A stretch of DNA of 48,711 nucleotides from an uncultured Prevotella sp. (GTDB taxonomy: Bacteria > Bacteroidota > Bacteroidia > Bacteroidales > Bacteroidaceae): NCBI GenBank assembly GCA_947170725.1, contig CAMVUM010000025.1:1-48711 (forward strand), given 5' to 3'. The translations under genes and the position numbers were made by a program. Of this stretch, positions 1 through 9,170 are shown in pieces. Within the stretch, counting starts at the first letter, position 1; each line of letters begins with the position of its first letter. The notes under the pieces were generated by a model that was given only the letters and a program-made list of their open reading frames with translations, was not told the origin of the DNA and ran no database searches.

Positions 1-21
1 TAAATATTTTAATTTTTAATT

Positions 22-1287
22 ATGAGAAAACATTTATTCTTTGCTGCGCTCCTATTGCCTTCTATCACATTGGCGCAAACATTTGATTTTGACATGACGG
101 CCTCTCATCCCATCTATTCAGATGAAGTTGGCTATGGATTTGATATAATATCGACTCCGGTGTCAAGTTCGAAATCTAAAGTCAGTTCTCTAAAAGGAAA
201 CTCACCATTTTACTTTTCTGTTAAAGTACCAGATGGTAATTATAAAGTAAAAGTTGAATTAGGTTCAAAGAAAAAAGCTGGCAATACTGTAGTGCGTGCT
301 GAAAACCGTAGACTATTTGTTGAAAATGCTAATACAGCTAAAGGTGAATTCACAACCTACGAATTCGTAGTAAACAAGCGCTCTCCAAAGATTAATGATA
401 AGGAACGTGTGAAGATTAAACCACGTGAGAAAGAATATCTTAATTGGGATGATAAGTTGACATTGGAGTTTAATGGTAAGGCTCCTGCCGTCAAGAGCAT
501 TCATATCGAGAAAGATGAAAGTTGTCCTACAATATATCTTTGTGGCAATTCAACTGTTGTTGATCAGAACAACGAACCCTGGGCTAGTTGGGGTCAGATG
601 ATTCCGCGTTGGTTTAATGGGAACGTAGCCATATCCAATCATGCGGAGAGCGGACTAACGGCAGGCTCTTTCATCGCTCAAAACCGTTTGGCAAAGATAA
701 TGTCAACTCTTAAGGAAGGAGATTATGTTGTGTGTGAATTCGGCCACAATGATGAGAAAGAAAAAGGCCCAGGTTCCGGAGCATGGTATCATTATACACG
801 TAATTTAAAGATTTTCATAGATAATGTACGTTCAAAGGGTGCAACAATAATATTCTGCACTCCTACTCAGCGACGTAATTTCAATGATGACAAAAAAACG
901 ATTAAGGATACCCATGGCGATTTCCCTGCAGCAATGAAGACTGTTGCAGAACGAGAAAAAGTCCCAGTCATTGACTTGCATGATATGACACGCGAGTTCT
1001 TTCAGGCATTAGGTTATGAAGACAGTAAGCGGGCTCTGGTGCACTATCCTGCCAACACATTTCCAGGACAGGAAAAGGAATTGGAGGACAATACACATTT
1101 CAATCCGTATGGAGCATACGAAGTTGCCAAGATGGTTGTTATGGGTATGAAGAAAAACGGTCTCCCTATTGTAAGGGAAATAAGAGAAGATTTTATGGAT
1201 TTTGATCCTAATTTCCCAGATGCATGGGATAAATTTGAGTGGATACCGGCTTCTCGAGTTGATATATTAAAACCGGATGGTAATTAA
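22..1287 (+). CDS. Rhamnogalacturonan acetylesterase-like SGNH hydrolase (CE12 type)
   Basis: This secreted SGNH-fold esterase probably removes acetyl groups from rhamnogalacturonan, the branched pectin backbone. A signal peptide covers about residues 1-18 (hydrophobic run ending SITLA before QT). Residues 20-160 look like an N-terminal beta-sandwich of galactose-binding type. The catalytic domain follows: block I is GNSTV with the nucleophile near Ser177 (GDSTV is usual, so Asp is replaced by Asn), EFGHND at 239-244 is block III with the oxyanion Asn, and DNTH at 356-359 supplies the Asp and His of the triad. The start is the first ATG after an AT-rich leader, and only 21 bases of upstream sequence are in the window, so its promoter or operon partners are unseen. 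The next gene, a GH106 rhamnosidase, follows after 43 bases and is probably cotranscribed. Confidence 0.88.
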   Translation: MRKHLFFAALLLPSITLAQTFDFDMTASHPIYSDEVGYGFDIISTPVSSSKSKVSSLKGNSPFYFSVKVPDGNYKVKVELGSKKKAGNTVVRAENRRLFVENANTAKGEFTTYEFVVNKRSPKINDKERVKIKPREKEYLNWDDKLTLEFNGKAPAVKSIHIEKDESCPTIYLCGNSTVVDQNNEPWASWGQMIPRWFNGNVAISNHAESGLTAGSFIAQNRLAKIMSTLKEGDYVVCEFGHNDEKEKGPGSGAWYHYTRNLKIFIDNVRSKGATIIFCTPTQRRNFNDDKKTIKDTHGDFPAAMKTVAEREKVPVIDLHDMTREFFQALGYEDSKRALVHYPANTFPGQEKELEDNTHFNPYGAYEVAKMVVMGMKKNGLPIVREIREDFMDFDPNFPDAWDKFEWIPASRVDILKPDGN

Positions 1288-1330
1288 TTTATGTGTCAAA
1301 TTTATAAATATTGAATAACTAAAACAAATT

Positions 1331-3949
1331 ATGGATAAAAGATTTTTAACTATTGCAATAGCCATGCTGGGAGCATGTGAATTGTCGGCCCAATCATGGC
1401 CTGCGGTTTCCCCTGAAGCAAAGCCTGGTGCCAGATGGTGGTGGTTAGGCTCTGCTGTGACAGAAAAAGATTTGAAATGGAATATAGAAGAATATGCAAA
1501 AACTGGTATTGGGGCATTGGAAATAACACCGATATATGGTGTACAGGGCAATGACAAAAACAATTTGTCATTCCTTTCTGCGCCATGGATGAAAGCATTA
1601 AACTTCACAGAGACCGAAGGGGCTAACAATGGTGTGCTTATCGACATGAACAATGGTACGGGATGGCCGTTTGGAGGACCAGAAGTACCACTTAGTGAAG
1701 CGGCAGCCAAGCTCGTATATACTGATACGACAATAATAGGTAAGACCTTACGGACAGGTATTGATATCAGTATTAAGGACAAAAAGGAAAAGCAGTATGC
1801 TACTCTCAGCAAAGTTATGGCTTATTATACCAATGGAGCTACTGATCTTACAGAGATGACGGATGCTAATGGTATAGTCAAATGGCCTAACGCACAGAAA
1901 AAGGAGAACTACCGTATAATTGCGGTTTATTGCTCACGAACACGTCAAAAAGTAAAACGTGCGGCACCTGGTGGTGAAGGTTATGTAATAGATCACTTCG
2001 ACAGGAACGCTGTTTCGCACTATTTGCAGCGTTTTGAAGATGCATTTGCAAAAAACGGAACCCCCTACCCCCATTCATTCTTTAATGATTCTTATGAAGT
2101 GTATAAAGCCAACTGGACGCCAAGCCTTTTTGTTGAATTTGAAAAGCGTAGAGGTTATAAGTTGGAAGAGCATCTTCTTGAACTTCTTGGTGAAAAAGAA
2201 GACAATGGCAACAAAGTACTTGTAGACTACAGAGAGACTCTTGGAGAACTGCTTTTGGAAAATTTCACTGAGCAATGGACTGCATGGGCTCACAAGCATG
2301 GTGTCAAGACCCGCAACCAGGCTCACGGTTCACCAGCCAATCTTATTGATATCTATTCTGCTGTTGATATACCAGAAATAGAAGGGTTTGGATTGTCTGA
2401 TTTCAGAATTAAAGGCTTGCGTACGGATACTGGATACACAAGAAAAAATGACAGTGACGTTTCAATGCTCAAATATGCATCCTCTGCAGCGCATATCAAT
2501 GGCAAAACACTTGTCAGCAGTGAAACGTTCACCTGGCTCACAGAACATTTCCGCACATCGTTGTCTCAGTGCAAACCGGATATTGACCTCATGTTCACAT
2601 GTGGTGTCAATAATATGTATTTCCACGGGACATGTTATTCTCCAAAAGAAGACGTATGGCCGGGATGGAAATTCTATGCTTCCATAGATATGAGTCCGAC
2701 TAATAGTATCTGGCATGACGCTCAATATCTGATGAAGTATATAGAGCGTTGCCAAAGTTTCCTTCAGATGGGACAGCCTGACAATGATTTTCTTGTCTAT
2801 TTACCTGTACGTGATATGTGGGCTGAGCGAAAAGGCAAGGGAGCAGGTTCACTTCTTATGCAGTTTGACATTCATTCCATGGCGAAGAAAGCTCCTGACT
2901 TCATCAAGAGTATTCTTGACATAGATAAAGCCGGATATGACTGCGACTATATCAGCGAGAAATATCTGCTGCTGACATCATATAAAAATGGTATGCTTGA
3001 GACCACAGCCGGAACACGTTATCATGCACTTATCATACCCGGTAGCGGTAATATGCCAGCAAATGTAAAGGCTCATATTGACGGTTTGAAGAAGCAGGGA
3101 GCTAATATCATCTATGGAACATCTGCTGCTGATATGGCTAAGTATGCTAATGCAGAACAAATAAGATGCGGTCACGGATTGCGAGCCATCAGAAGGGCAA
3201 ATCCTACAGGACATCACTACTTTATTTCCAACCTTTCTCCAAACGACGTCAGCTCACGTTTCCCGCTAAGTATCAGCTTTAAGGATGCAAGATGGTTCAA
3301 TCCTTTAAATGGAGAAATCTATAAGGTTGATATAACAGCAGATGGTATACAGGTCGATCTTCGGAGTGGCGAGTCTATGATACTTCAGACATACGACCAT
3401 GAACTCAATGATGAAAGCGAAGTCCGTATGCTTGCCACAACAGGAAAGACAAAAGAGCTTGACGGCAGTTGGGAACTTTCGTTTGCCAGCAGTGCCCCGA
3501 AAGTTGAAAAGACATTTACTCTTGATAAGCTTCAGACTTGGGAGACATTGGATGATGATTCAATAAAAGTAACCATGGGTACGGGAACTTATACCACACA
3601 TGTAAAAATGACTAAGCAAGAAGCCCAAAGCCAGTGGATGATTGATCTTGGCGATGTTCGTGAGAGTGCTCGTGTTTATGTCAATGACAATTTTATCGGT
3701 TGTGCATGGTCAGTACCGTTCGTTCTAAATTGCAAGAAGGCATTCCGTGCTGGAGACAATACGGTACGGATCGAGGTAACCAATCTGCCAGCCAATCGTA
3801 TAGCCGATCTTGACCGCAAGAATGTGAAATGGCGTAAGTTCAATGAGATTAATGTTGTCAGCATAAATTACAAGAAAACAGGATACGGAGACTGGCAACC
3901 AATGAAAAGTGGTCTGAACTCGCCGGTCAAGCTCATACAGCTTAAGTAA
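1331..3949 (+). CDS. GH106-type alpha-L-rhamnosidase
   Basis: The protein probably cleaves terminal alpha-L-rhamnose from pectic or other plant glycans outside the cytoplasm. The N-terminus (MDKRFLTIAIAMLGACELSAQ) is a signal peptide; LGAC at 13-16 is a borderline lipobox, so surface lipidation is possible. The mature start carries the GH106 hallmark region with ARWWWLGSAV and KTGIGALEITP at about residues 34-65, then GTGWPFGGPEV and a catalytic-barrel region with FNDSYEVY near 250. The C-terminal 150 residues form a beta-sandwich resembling the sugar-binding domain of glycoside hydrolase family 2 (ARVYVNDNFIG, RIEVTNLPANR). At 872 residues it is shorter than the approximately 1,100-residue Bacteroides GH106 enzymes I recall. 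It follows the CE12-type esterase, which fits a pectin utilisation locus. No SusC/SusD pair is in view. Confidence 0.85.
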   Translation: MDKRFLTIAIAMLGACELSAQSWPAVSPEAKPGARWWWLGSAVTEKDLKWNIEEYAKTGIGALEITPIYGVQGNDKNNLSFLSAPWMKALNFTETEGANNGVLIDMNNGTGWPFGGPEVPLSEAAAKLVYTDTTIIGKTLRTGIDISIKDKKEKQYATLSKVMAYYTNGATDLTEMTDANGIVKWPNAQKKENYRIIAVYCSRTRQKVKRAAPGGEGYVIDHFDRNAVSHYLQRFEDAFAKNGTPYPHSFFNDSYEVYKANWTPSLFVEFEKRRGYKLEEHLLELLGEKEDNGNKVLVDYRETLGELLLENFTEQWTAWAHKHGVKTRNQAHGSPANLIDIYSAVDIPEIEGFGLSDFRIKGLRTDTGYTRKNDSDVSMLKYASSAAHINGKTLVSSETFTWLTEHFRTSLSQCKPDIDLMFTCGVNNMYFHGTCYSPKEDVWPGWKFYASIDMSPTNSIWHDAQYLMKYIERCQSFLQMGQPDNDFLVYLPVRDMWAERKGKGAGSLLMQFDIHSMAKKAPDFIKSILDIDKAGYDCDYISEKYLLLTSYKNGMLETTAGTRYHALIIPGSGNMPANVKAHIDGLKKQGANIIYGTSAADMAKYANAEQIRCGHGLRAIRRANPTGHHYFISNLSPNDVSSRFPLSISFKDARWFNPLNGEIYKVDITADGIQVDLRSGESMILQTYDHELNDESEVRMLATTGKTKELDGSWELSFASSAPKVEKTFTLDKLQTWETLDDDSIKVTMGTGTYTTHVKMTKQEAQSQWMIDLGDVRESARVYVNDNFIGCAWSVPFVLNCKKAFRAGDNTVRIEVTNLPANRIADLDRKNVKWRKFNEINVVSINYKKTGYGDWQPMKSGLNSPVKLIQLK

Positions 3950-3989
3950 CATCACCGTATTGTTTCTTGTTAAAAATAAACATGTCCAC

Positions 3990-4045
3990 AAAAAGATCCG
4001 GGGCGGGAGTAACACACTGTTACACTATCCGCCCCGGATCTTTTT
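3990..4045. terminator. Bidirectional terminator hairpin between GH106 gene and dnaB
   Basis: A perfect 17-base inverted repeat (3990-4006 with 4029-4045) pairs AAAAAGATCCGGGGCGG with its complement. The interior holds a second 6-base stem (4009-4014 with 4018-4023). It has A-runs and T-runs on both flanks and lies between convergent genes, so it can end transcription from both sides. Confidence 0.9.
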
Positions 4046-4059
4046 CGTCTATTTGATTT

Positions 4060-5628
4060 TTAAAAAGGTATCGGTTCATTGCCGCCTGGCGATGGAAAAG
4101 TTCCGCCGGAGAATGGATCATAGTCTTCAGGGAAGTTCGAGATACTGCCTCCGCCAATATCTCCATTTATTTTAGAGCCCATGATTTCTCCACCCATCGA
4201 TACTGAATTCTTCTTAAGCCGTGTGTCTTCAGGATTCTCAAAACGGGTAAATTCACCTCGGAAAGTCAACAGCACATCACCCGTAGCACCTTTACGATGT
4301 TTGGCAATGATGATCTGTGCCATGCCATGCAAGTCACGTCCATTATCATCCTGATATATGTGATAGTACTCCGGACGGTGAACAAAAAGCACCATATCGG
4401 CATCCTGCTCAATGGCTCCCGATTCGCGCAGGTCACTCAATTGTGGGCGTTTTCCTTCCAAGCCTTCTCGGGATTCTACACCACGGTTCAGCTGGCTAAG
4501 TGCCAGAATGGGCACATCCAACTCCTTGGCCAGTCCCTTCAGTGAACGCGATATTGTAGAAACCTCTTCCTGTCGGCTACTAAATCGCATTCCGTTGGCG
4601 TTCATGAGCTGCAAGTAGTCAATCATTATGATCTTAACGCCATGCTCACGGACAAGACGACGTGCTTTGGTTCGCAATTCAAAAACCGAAAGACCGGGGG
4701 TGTCATCAACATAAAGTGGCGCACCGATCAGCCCGTTCATACGCTTGTCCAGTCTCTCCCACTCGTCCGGCTGCAGTTGTCCGTTCAGAATCTTGCTTCC
4801 TTGTATTTCACAGCAGTTGGATATAAGGCGGTTCACCAGCTGGACGTTGCTCATTTCGAGCGAGAAGAAAGCCATCGGAACTTTGAAGTCAGCTGCGATG
4901 TTCTTTGCCATAGACAAGGCAAACGAAGTCTTTCCCATGGCCGGTCGGCCGGCTATGATGACAAGGTCGCTCGCCTGCCATCCGCTCGTGATGTCATCCA
5001 GCTTGTGATAGCCGGTGGGCACACCCGTAAGACCGTCCTTATTGGCGGCAGCCTTTTGGATTACCTCCACGGCATTCTTTATGACGGGATCAATTTGGGT
5101 ATATTCCTTTTTCATGTTGCGCTGGGACAACTCAAATAACGAGCCCTCTGCTTCCTGCATGAGGTCGTCTATATCTGTTGTGTCGTCGAAGGCCTTAGTT
5201 TCAATGACACTTGCGTATGATATTAGTTGTCGAGCAATGAATTTCTGTGCAATGATGCGCGCATGATATTCGATGTTTGCCGATGAAGCCACGCGAGAAC
5301 TCAGTTCCGAGATATAGACAGGTCCGCCGACTTCCTCAAGATTACCGTTTTTTGCCAACTGGTCAGTTACAGTCAGCACATCTACCGGTCTCTCAGCCAT
5401 ACTCAGATCGCGTATTGCCGAATAAATCATTTGATTGCGTGGTTCATAGAAACTCTCCGGATAGAGCATTTCGCAAACAACAGCGTAGGCATCTTTGTCT
5501 ATCATAAGTGCTCCAAGCACCACTTTCTCCACATCCGGTGCCTGTGGCTGCAGATGTACATACGTATTGTCCATGACAGCAGGTTTACGTACCGACCGTC
5601 GTCCTTGATTAGCGTTTTGTTCAGCCAT
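4060..5628 (-). CDS. dnaB: Replicative DNA helicase DnaB
   Basis: This is the hexameric 5'-3' helicase that unwinds DNA at the replication fork and recruits primase. The N-terminal helical domain (about residues 28-130) binds DnaG. The RecA-like C-terminal ATPase has Walker A AGRPAMGKTS near residue 230, Walker B in IIMIDYLQLM, and the DnaB sequences ALSQLNRGVESR and SDLRESGAIEQDADMV. At 522 residues it is slightly longer than E. coli DnaB because of a Gly/Ser/Pro-rich tail (GGGSISNFPEDYDPFSGGTF). I see no intein. It is transcribed away from ispE, with a -7 box about 130 bases upstream. Confidence 0.97.
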   Translation of the reverse strand: MAEQNANQGRRSVRKPAVMDNTYVHLQPQAPDVEKVVLGALMIDKDAYAVVCEMLYPESFYEPRNQMIYSAIRDLSMAERPVDVLTVTDQLAKNGNLEEVGGPVYISELSSRVASSANIEYHARIIAQKFIARQLISYASVIETKAFDDTTDIDDLMQEAEGSLFELSQRNMKKEYTQIDPVIKNAVEVIQKAAANKDGLTGVPTGYHKLDDITSGWQASDLVIIAGRPAMGKTSFALSMAKNIAADFKVPMAFFSLEMSNVQLVNRLISNCCEIQGSKILNGQLQPDEWERLDKRMNGLIGAPLYVDDTPGLSVFELRTKARRLVREHGVKIIMIDYLQLMNANGMRFSSRQEEVSTISRSLKGLAKELDVPILALSQLNRGVESREGLEGKRPQLSDLRESGAIEQDADMVLFVHRPEYYHIYQDDNGRDLHGMAQIIIAKHRKGATGDVLLTFRGEFTRFENPEDTRLKKNSVSMGGEIMGSKINGDIGGGSISNFPEDYDPFSGGTFPSPGGNEPIPF

Positions 5629-5758
5629 AATATTCTATTTGCTTAGAGAAAAACTATTCTGACATAACATCTTCAGGCTATGGACTTTCACCTCTGACCT
5701 GTTTCGTCTTACTAAGTATTTCATAATACTTTGTCAGTCTTTTTCCCTTATTGTTCTG

Positions 5759-5787
5759 CAAAATTACAGTTTTTTTTCGTAACTTTG
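5759..5787. promoter_or_regulatory. Back-to-back promoters of dnaB and ispE
   Basis: Two Bacteroidetes -7 boxes face outward: TAATTTTG on the minus strand (5766 to 5759) for dnaB and TAACTTTG on the plus strand (5780-5787) for ispE, 13 bases apart. The ispE box implies a leader of roughly 35 bases and the dnaB box one of roughly 125. No convincing -33 TTG is placed for either. Confidence 0.6.
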
Positions 5788-5827
5788 CCTGTGTTATAGA
5801 CTCAATATCAATTTTTATATTCAAAAG

Positions 5828-6655
5828 ATGATAGTATTTCCGATCGCAAAAATCAATTTGGGGCTAAATGTCATCAGTCGTCGACAAGATGGATACCATA
5901 ATCTTCAAACCGTATTTTATCCCGTCCCCATAAAAGACGCTCTTGAAATTCATCCCATGGACGAGGCCTTTCCTTCTCCGGTGGACTGTGATTTGAAAGT
6001 GACAAACATCGAAATTGAGGGTGACGAACAGCGTAATCTTGTTGTACGCGCCTATCGTATGCTTGCAGAGCATTATCCCCTACCCCGCATTCACGCCCAT
6101 CTCTACAAAGGAATCCCCACTCAAGCCGGAATGGGGGGTGGTTCCAGTGATTGTGCCTACATGATAAAGCTGCTAAACGATTCTTTCTCTCTTGGTATGA
6201 CAACGGATATGATGATTGACTTTGCGTCGCGCCTTGGAGCCGATTGCCCTTTCTTTATCCTCAGCCGTCCTGCCTATGCCGAAGGAATTGGAGAGCGCCT
6301 ATGTCCTGTCAGTTTGGACCTTAGTGGATGGCATATTGCAGTTGTACGGCCTAATATACCTGTCTCTACAGCCGAAGCATTCTCGCTTGTCACACCGAAG
6401 ATGCCGTCTGAATGCTGTTATGATATAGTGAATCAGCCTGTCGAAACGTGGCGTGACCGTCTGACAAATGATTTTGAAAAGAGTGTATTTTCCTTATATC
6501 CTGAAATTGGTCGTATAAAGGAAAGACTCTATGAGAAAGGTGCCACGTATGCGGCTATGTCAGGAAGTGGAAGCAGCGTATTCGGATTGTTCCGCTCACA
6601 GGTTGACATTGCCGAAGAATTTGCCGGCATGTTTACATATAGGATAAAATTGTAA
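5828..6655 (+). CDS. ispE: 4-diphosphocytidyl-2-C-methyl-D-erythritol kinase
   Basis: IspE phosphorylates the 2-hydroxyl of CDP-methylerythritol using ATP, the fourth step of the non-mevalonate (MEP) isoprenoid pathway, in the cytoplasm. The GHMP-kinase fold is evident: FPIAKINLGLNV at the N-terminus contains the substrate-contacting Lys and Asn, PTQAGMGGGSSD near residues 96-108 is the ATP-binding glycine loop, ADCPFF is motif-like, and MSGSGSSVFGLF near the C-terminus is GHMP motif 3. The length of 275 residues is normal. It stands alone on the plus strand, with its own promoter shared back-to-back with dnaB. Confidence 0.96.
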   Translation: MIVFPIAKINLGLNVISRRQDGYHNLQTVFYPVPIKDALEIHPMDEAFPSPVDCDLKVTNIEIEGDEQRNLVVRAYRMLAEHYPLPRIHAHLYKGIPTQAGMGGGSSDCAYMIKLLNDSFSLGMTTDMMIDFASRLGADCPFFILSRPAYAEGIGERLCPVSLDLSGWHIAVVRPNIPVSTAEAFSLVTPKMPSECCYDIVNQPVETWRDRLTNDFEKSVFSLYPEIGRIKERLYEKGATYAAMSGSGSSVFGLFRSQVDIAEEFAGMFTYRIKL

Positions 6656-7107
6656 ATAACAATCATGATAAGAGGCCGTAACTATAAAATACATCTGTAT
6701 CTTCCTGATTTTTCATAGAATATCTGCAACCGATATCTATAACCACAAAAACAGGGAATCAATATAAAGGCAATGCCCAAAAGCAGTTCAGATTATTGTC
6801 GGATTGGAACGATATTCATAAGAAACTGTTCCTTCCATGCTGCAAAGAAACTCTTTATTCGCAGAAACGCCCCCAAAGAACCAGTTCCCATTCATCTTTC
6901 AGAGATGAATATATAATAGCGTGAAGATGTGAATATAGCACAGAGTTTTCTCGGTCGAAAAACATTTTTTCAGAATAGAAAAATCTGTGCTATATAGTAG
7001 GGAAAAATATACGGCATAAATAAGTATTCAACTCTCAACCTTATATAATATTATATATAATGTACGCGGACATTAGAAAATTTATTCAGTTATGGAGCTG
7101 AACACTT
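6656..7107. other. Non-coding stretch between ispE and the beta-lactamase gene
   Basis: About 450 bases carry no convincing reading frame. The only structure seen is a long imperfect inverted repeat at 6933-6995, listed separately. The right end (about 7020-7080) is very AT-rich with TATATAATATTATATATAA. The flanking genes converge on it, but I see no conventional terminator with a T-run. Confidence 0.6.
6933..6995. repeat. 19-base inverted repeat with one mismatch
   Basis: The left arm 6933-6951 and right arm 6977-6995 are complementary at 18 of 19 positions (core ATATAGCACAGA with TCTGTGCTATAT), around a 25-base loop. It lies between the convergent ispE and beta-lactamase genes. No T-run follows either arm, so it is not a typical intrinsic terminator. 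It could be a processed RNA hairpin or the relic of a small mobile element. Confidence 0.6.
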
Positions 7108-8154
7108 TTACTCAGTTTGTTCACCAGAAACCTCCCTCCAAACGATCTCCGAAACCTCAGCAATCAGCCGTTCCGTTTCCTCCATGTCATACCGCGACGA
7201 CTTTACGAATACGGCTATGGAATAACTGCGGCCGTTGGGAAGACGGACGAAGCCGACATCATTTATGCCTTGTGGATGGCCATTGGCAGATGGGAAACCC
7301 GTTCCGGTCTTGTGGCCGATAACGGCGTTTGTCGGCAGTAGGGGTCTGGCAAGGCGGTTCCTGCCAGTAGTGCATTCGTTGAGGGTTTCTGTGATAAAAC
7401 ACTGGTAAATATTATCGTATCTTCTTCCGATTCCGATATTGTCATGCTCATTTTCACAGTTCTCATTTCCCTTTTGGTCACTATCAAAAACAGGTTCGGT
7501 GAACAGCCGGTTTATCAGAATGGCGGCAGCAATGGGATAATTCCAATTTTCGTAAACACGTGCCGTGTCGGCGTGCATATCGGCCTCGCTTGCAGATATG
7601 GCGAAACCGCTGATGCCGAGATTTCTTATGTATCTGTCCGTTTCGGAGATGCCGATGACATGATGGAATAGTATATCGCAAGCGTTGTTATCGCTCTGTT
7701 GTAGCGAATATTTCAGCAGGTCGGCAATAGATATACGAAAGTCGCCCTTCGGATATTGGTCACGCATGGGGCTATAGGTATCTTCTTCCATCTCTTTACG
7801 GCTCACAGTTATCATGGAGTCGAGCCTATGGCCGCGCTGTTGCATCACATCGGCAACTGCCATGGCCTGATACAGCTTCATCACACTGTTCATCGGATAC
7901 TTCCGGCCGTTATTCATGCATACTGTGTCACCTCGGTCGGTTATCACGGCGATGCCGATATCGGCATCGTGCGTCCGCACAAAATCTTCGAGAGCAATCT
8001 GAATTGATAGAGATTCTGATTCGGTATGCATGTCTGAACACTTTGATTCTGCCATCATCACAGGTGTCTGCGACTGTGCTGCCAATGGAAGCGTTACTGA
8101 CACTGTCGTTACGGATAAAATACCGAAAATTAAATGCCTGTATTTCATGTGCAC
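7108..8154 (-). CDS. Class A beta-lactamase, CfxA/CblA-like (subclass A2)
   Basis: This periplasmic serine beta-lactamase hydrolyses beta-lactam antibiotics. A signal peptide spans about residues 1-27 (ending LPLAAQS). Catalytic motifs are present: SVMK with the nucleophile Ser90 and Lys93 (Ambler 70/73), SDN at 154-156 (Ambler 130), the omega-loop acidic residue in ASEADMHAD near Glu190 (Ambler 166 region), and HKTGTG with Lys282 (Ambler 234). The surrounding residues are those of the Bacteroidales CfxA/CblA branch, for example ALxFVK-like AVFVKSS near the C-terminus. A hydrophilic, Asp/Glu/Asn-rich insertion at about 222-250 is not in CfxA as I recall it, and makes the protein about 25 residues longer than usual. 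No mobile-element sequence adjoins, so it looks chromosomal. I find no TAnnTTTG box upstream. Confidence 0.88.
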   Translation of the reverse strand: MHMKYRHLIFGILSVTTVSVTLPLAAQSQTPVMMAESKCSDMHTESESLSIQIALEDFVRTHDADIGIAVITDRGDTVCMNNGRKYPMNSVMKLYQAMAVADVMQQRGHRLDSMITVSRKEMEEDTYSPMRDQYPKGDFRISIADLLKYSLQQSDNNACDILFHHVIGISETDRYIRNLGISGFAISASEADMHADTARVYENWNYPIAAAILINRLFTEPVFDSDQKGNENCENEHDNIGIGRRYDNIYQCFITETLNECTTGRNRLARPLLPTNAVIGHKTGTGFPSANGHPQGINDVGFVRLPNGRSYSIAVFVKSSRYDMEETERLIAEVSEIVWREVSGEQTE

Positions 8155-8211
8155 ATTTTATATATTATAATATCTAATAATTTATTTTCGTTTACAAGCA
8201 ATTGTGCGATA

Positions 8212-8526
8212 TCATTTCTTCCTTGACTTCGGAAACGGGAGTTCTTCCCATAGCGTTTCAATAACTCTCAGTGCTTTCTGCCGGTCGCATAAATTGAGGA
8301 TGTATGCCTCTTTCGCGCCGGGATATGGATTGCCGGTTTCTGCATCGGCCATAAGGTCTGCGATGCATGGCAGTTTCTTGACAAAGGCGGTATTGTCGCA
8401 AGCGGTGATGACGCATTTATCGTTGACATAAATAACATAGTCGCCCATCATCTTGCGCGAACGCACTTCTCCCAATGTAGAGAGCGCGTCGCAGACGAAT
8501 TCTATAAAATCAGTTGTACAGGCCAT
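8212..8526 (-). CDS. TfoX N-terminal domain protein
   Basis: This 104-residue protein consists of the TfoX/Sxy N-terminal domain alone. Visible family features are FVCDALSTLGEVRSRKMMGDYVIYVNDK at residues 10-38, described here by its ends FVCDAL and YVND, then KLPCIADL and the PYPGAKEAYIL segment near 70. The C-terminal TfoX helix-hairpin-helix half is absent, which is normal for this small-protein class. Its role outside gammaproteobacterial competence is unknown. It lies between the DJ-1 family gene and the beta-lactamase gene on the same strand with gaps of about 40-60 bases, so cotranscription is possible. Confidence 0.8.
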   Translation of the reverse strand: MACTTDFIEFVCDALSTLGEVRSRKMMGDYVIYVNDKCVITACDNTAFVKKLPCIADLMADAETGNPYPGAKEAYILNLCDRQKALRVIETLWEELPFPKSRKK

Positions 8527-8564
8527 AGATTTTAAGTTTTAGGAAGAAAGGCTCAGAAACGTAG

Positions 8565-9170
8565 TCATTTGAACAAGGCGCAGAAACCCTGCTTGTAGAA
8601 CTGATAGTACATTTCGATGCGCTCTGGGGTATCGTTTTCGAGGAGCAGCAGGAGTTCTTTGGCAAATTCGAGAGTTGCCGAACCGTTGGCTGTAACAATA
8701 TTTCTGTCATTCACAGCCTGTGCGTTGACATATCCTTCAGTATTGGTATAGTTTTCGTTGCCCCATAGTTTCAGCTGTTCCAAGCCGTTGCCGGTATGTC
8801 TGACATTGTTAAGGAAGCCATGCTTTGCCATGAACGATGCGGCGTTGCATATTGCGCCGATCGGTTTTCCTTTACTTACAGCATCTCTGACGATGGGAAC
8901 GACAATATCCGCCAATGATGTTGCCCAACCGAAACCGCCGATAAGAACAATGGCCGCATAATCGTCAGGCAGAGTGTCGAATGAATAATCGGGCAGAGTA
9001 CAGAAACCTCCGATTGATTTCACCGGTTCAAGCGTTGGAGCTACAACCTTATTGACATACTTCGGATTTTCCTTCAAAGCAAATTCATCGGATGCGATGG
9101 CCTGTGAAAGGAATACTATTTCATGTGCTGCATAGTCTGGCAGAAGAATATATAAAATCTCGTTGCTCAT
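8565..9170 (-). CDS. DJ-1/PfpI family protein (type 1 glutamine amidotransferase-like)
   Basis: The protein belongs to the DJ-1/ThiJ/PfpI superfamily of cytoplasmic proteins, which include glyoxalase III, deglycase, chaperone and protease-like members. The nucleophile elbow is GAICNAASF with Cys108, preceded by IVLIGGFGWATS near 75-86. The residue after Cys is Asn rather than the His found in PfpI proteases, which argues against a classical Cys-His protease pair; it resembles the YoaZ/YDR533c-like branch. Its length, 201 residues, is normal. A promoter with a full -33/-7 pair lies about 30 bases upstream. The exact substrate cannot be inferred. Confidence 0.85.
   Translation of the reverse strand: MSNEILYILLPDYAAHEIVFLSQAIASDEFALKENPKYVNKVVAPTLEPVKSIGGFCTLPDYSFDTLPDDYAAIVLIGGFGWATSLADIVVPIVRDAVSKGKPIGAICNAASFMAKHGFLNNVRHTGNGLEQLKLWGNENYTNTEGYVNAQAVNDRNIVTANGSATLEFAKELLLLLENDTPERIEMYYQFYKQGFCALFK

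Noticed and set aside
1267..1812. 181-codon minus-strand ORF over the start of the GH106 gene
   Set aside because: Antisense to a well-supported secreted glycosidase; no domain seen.
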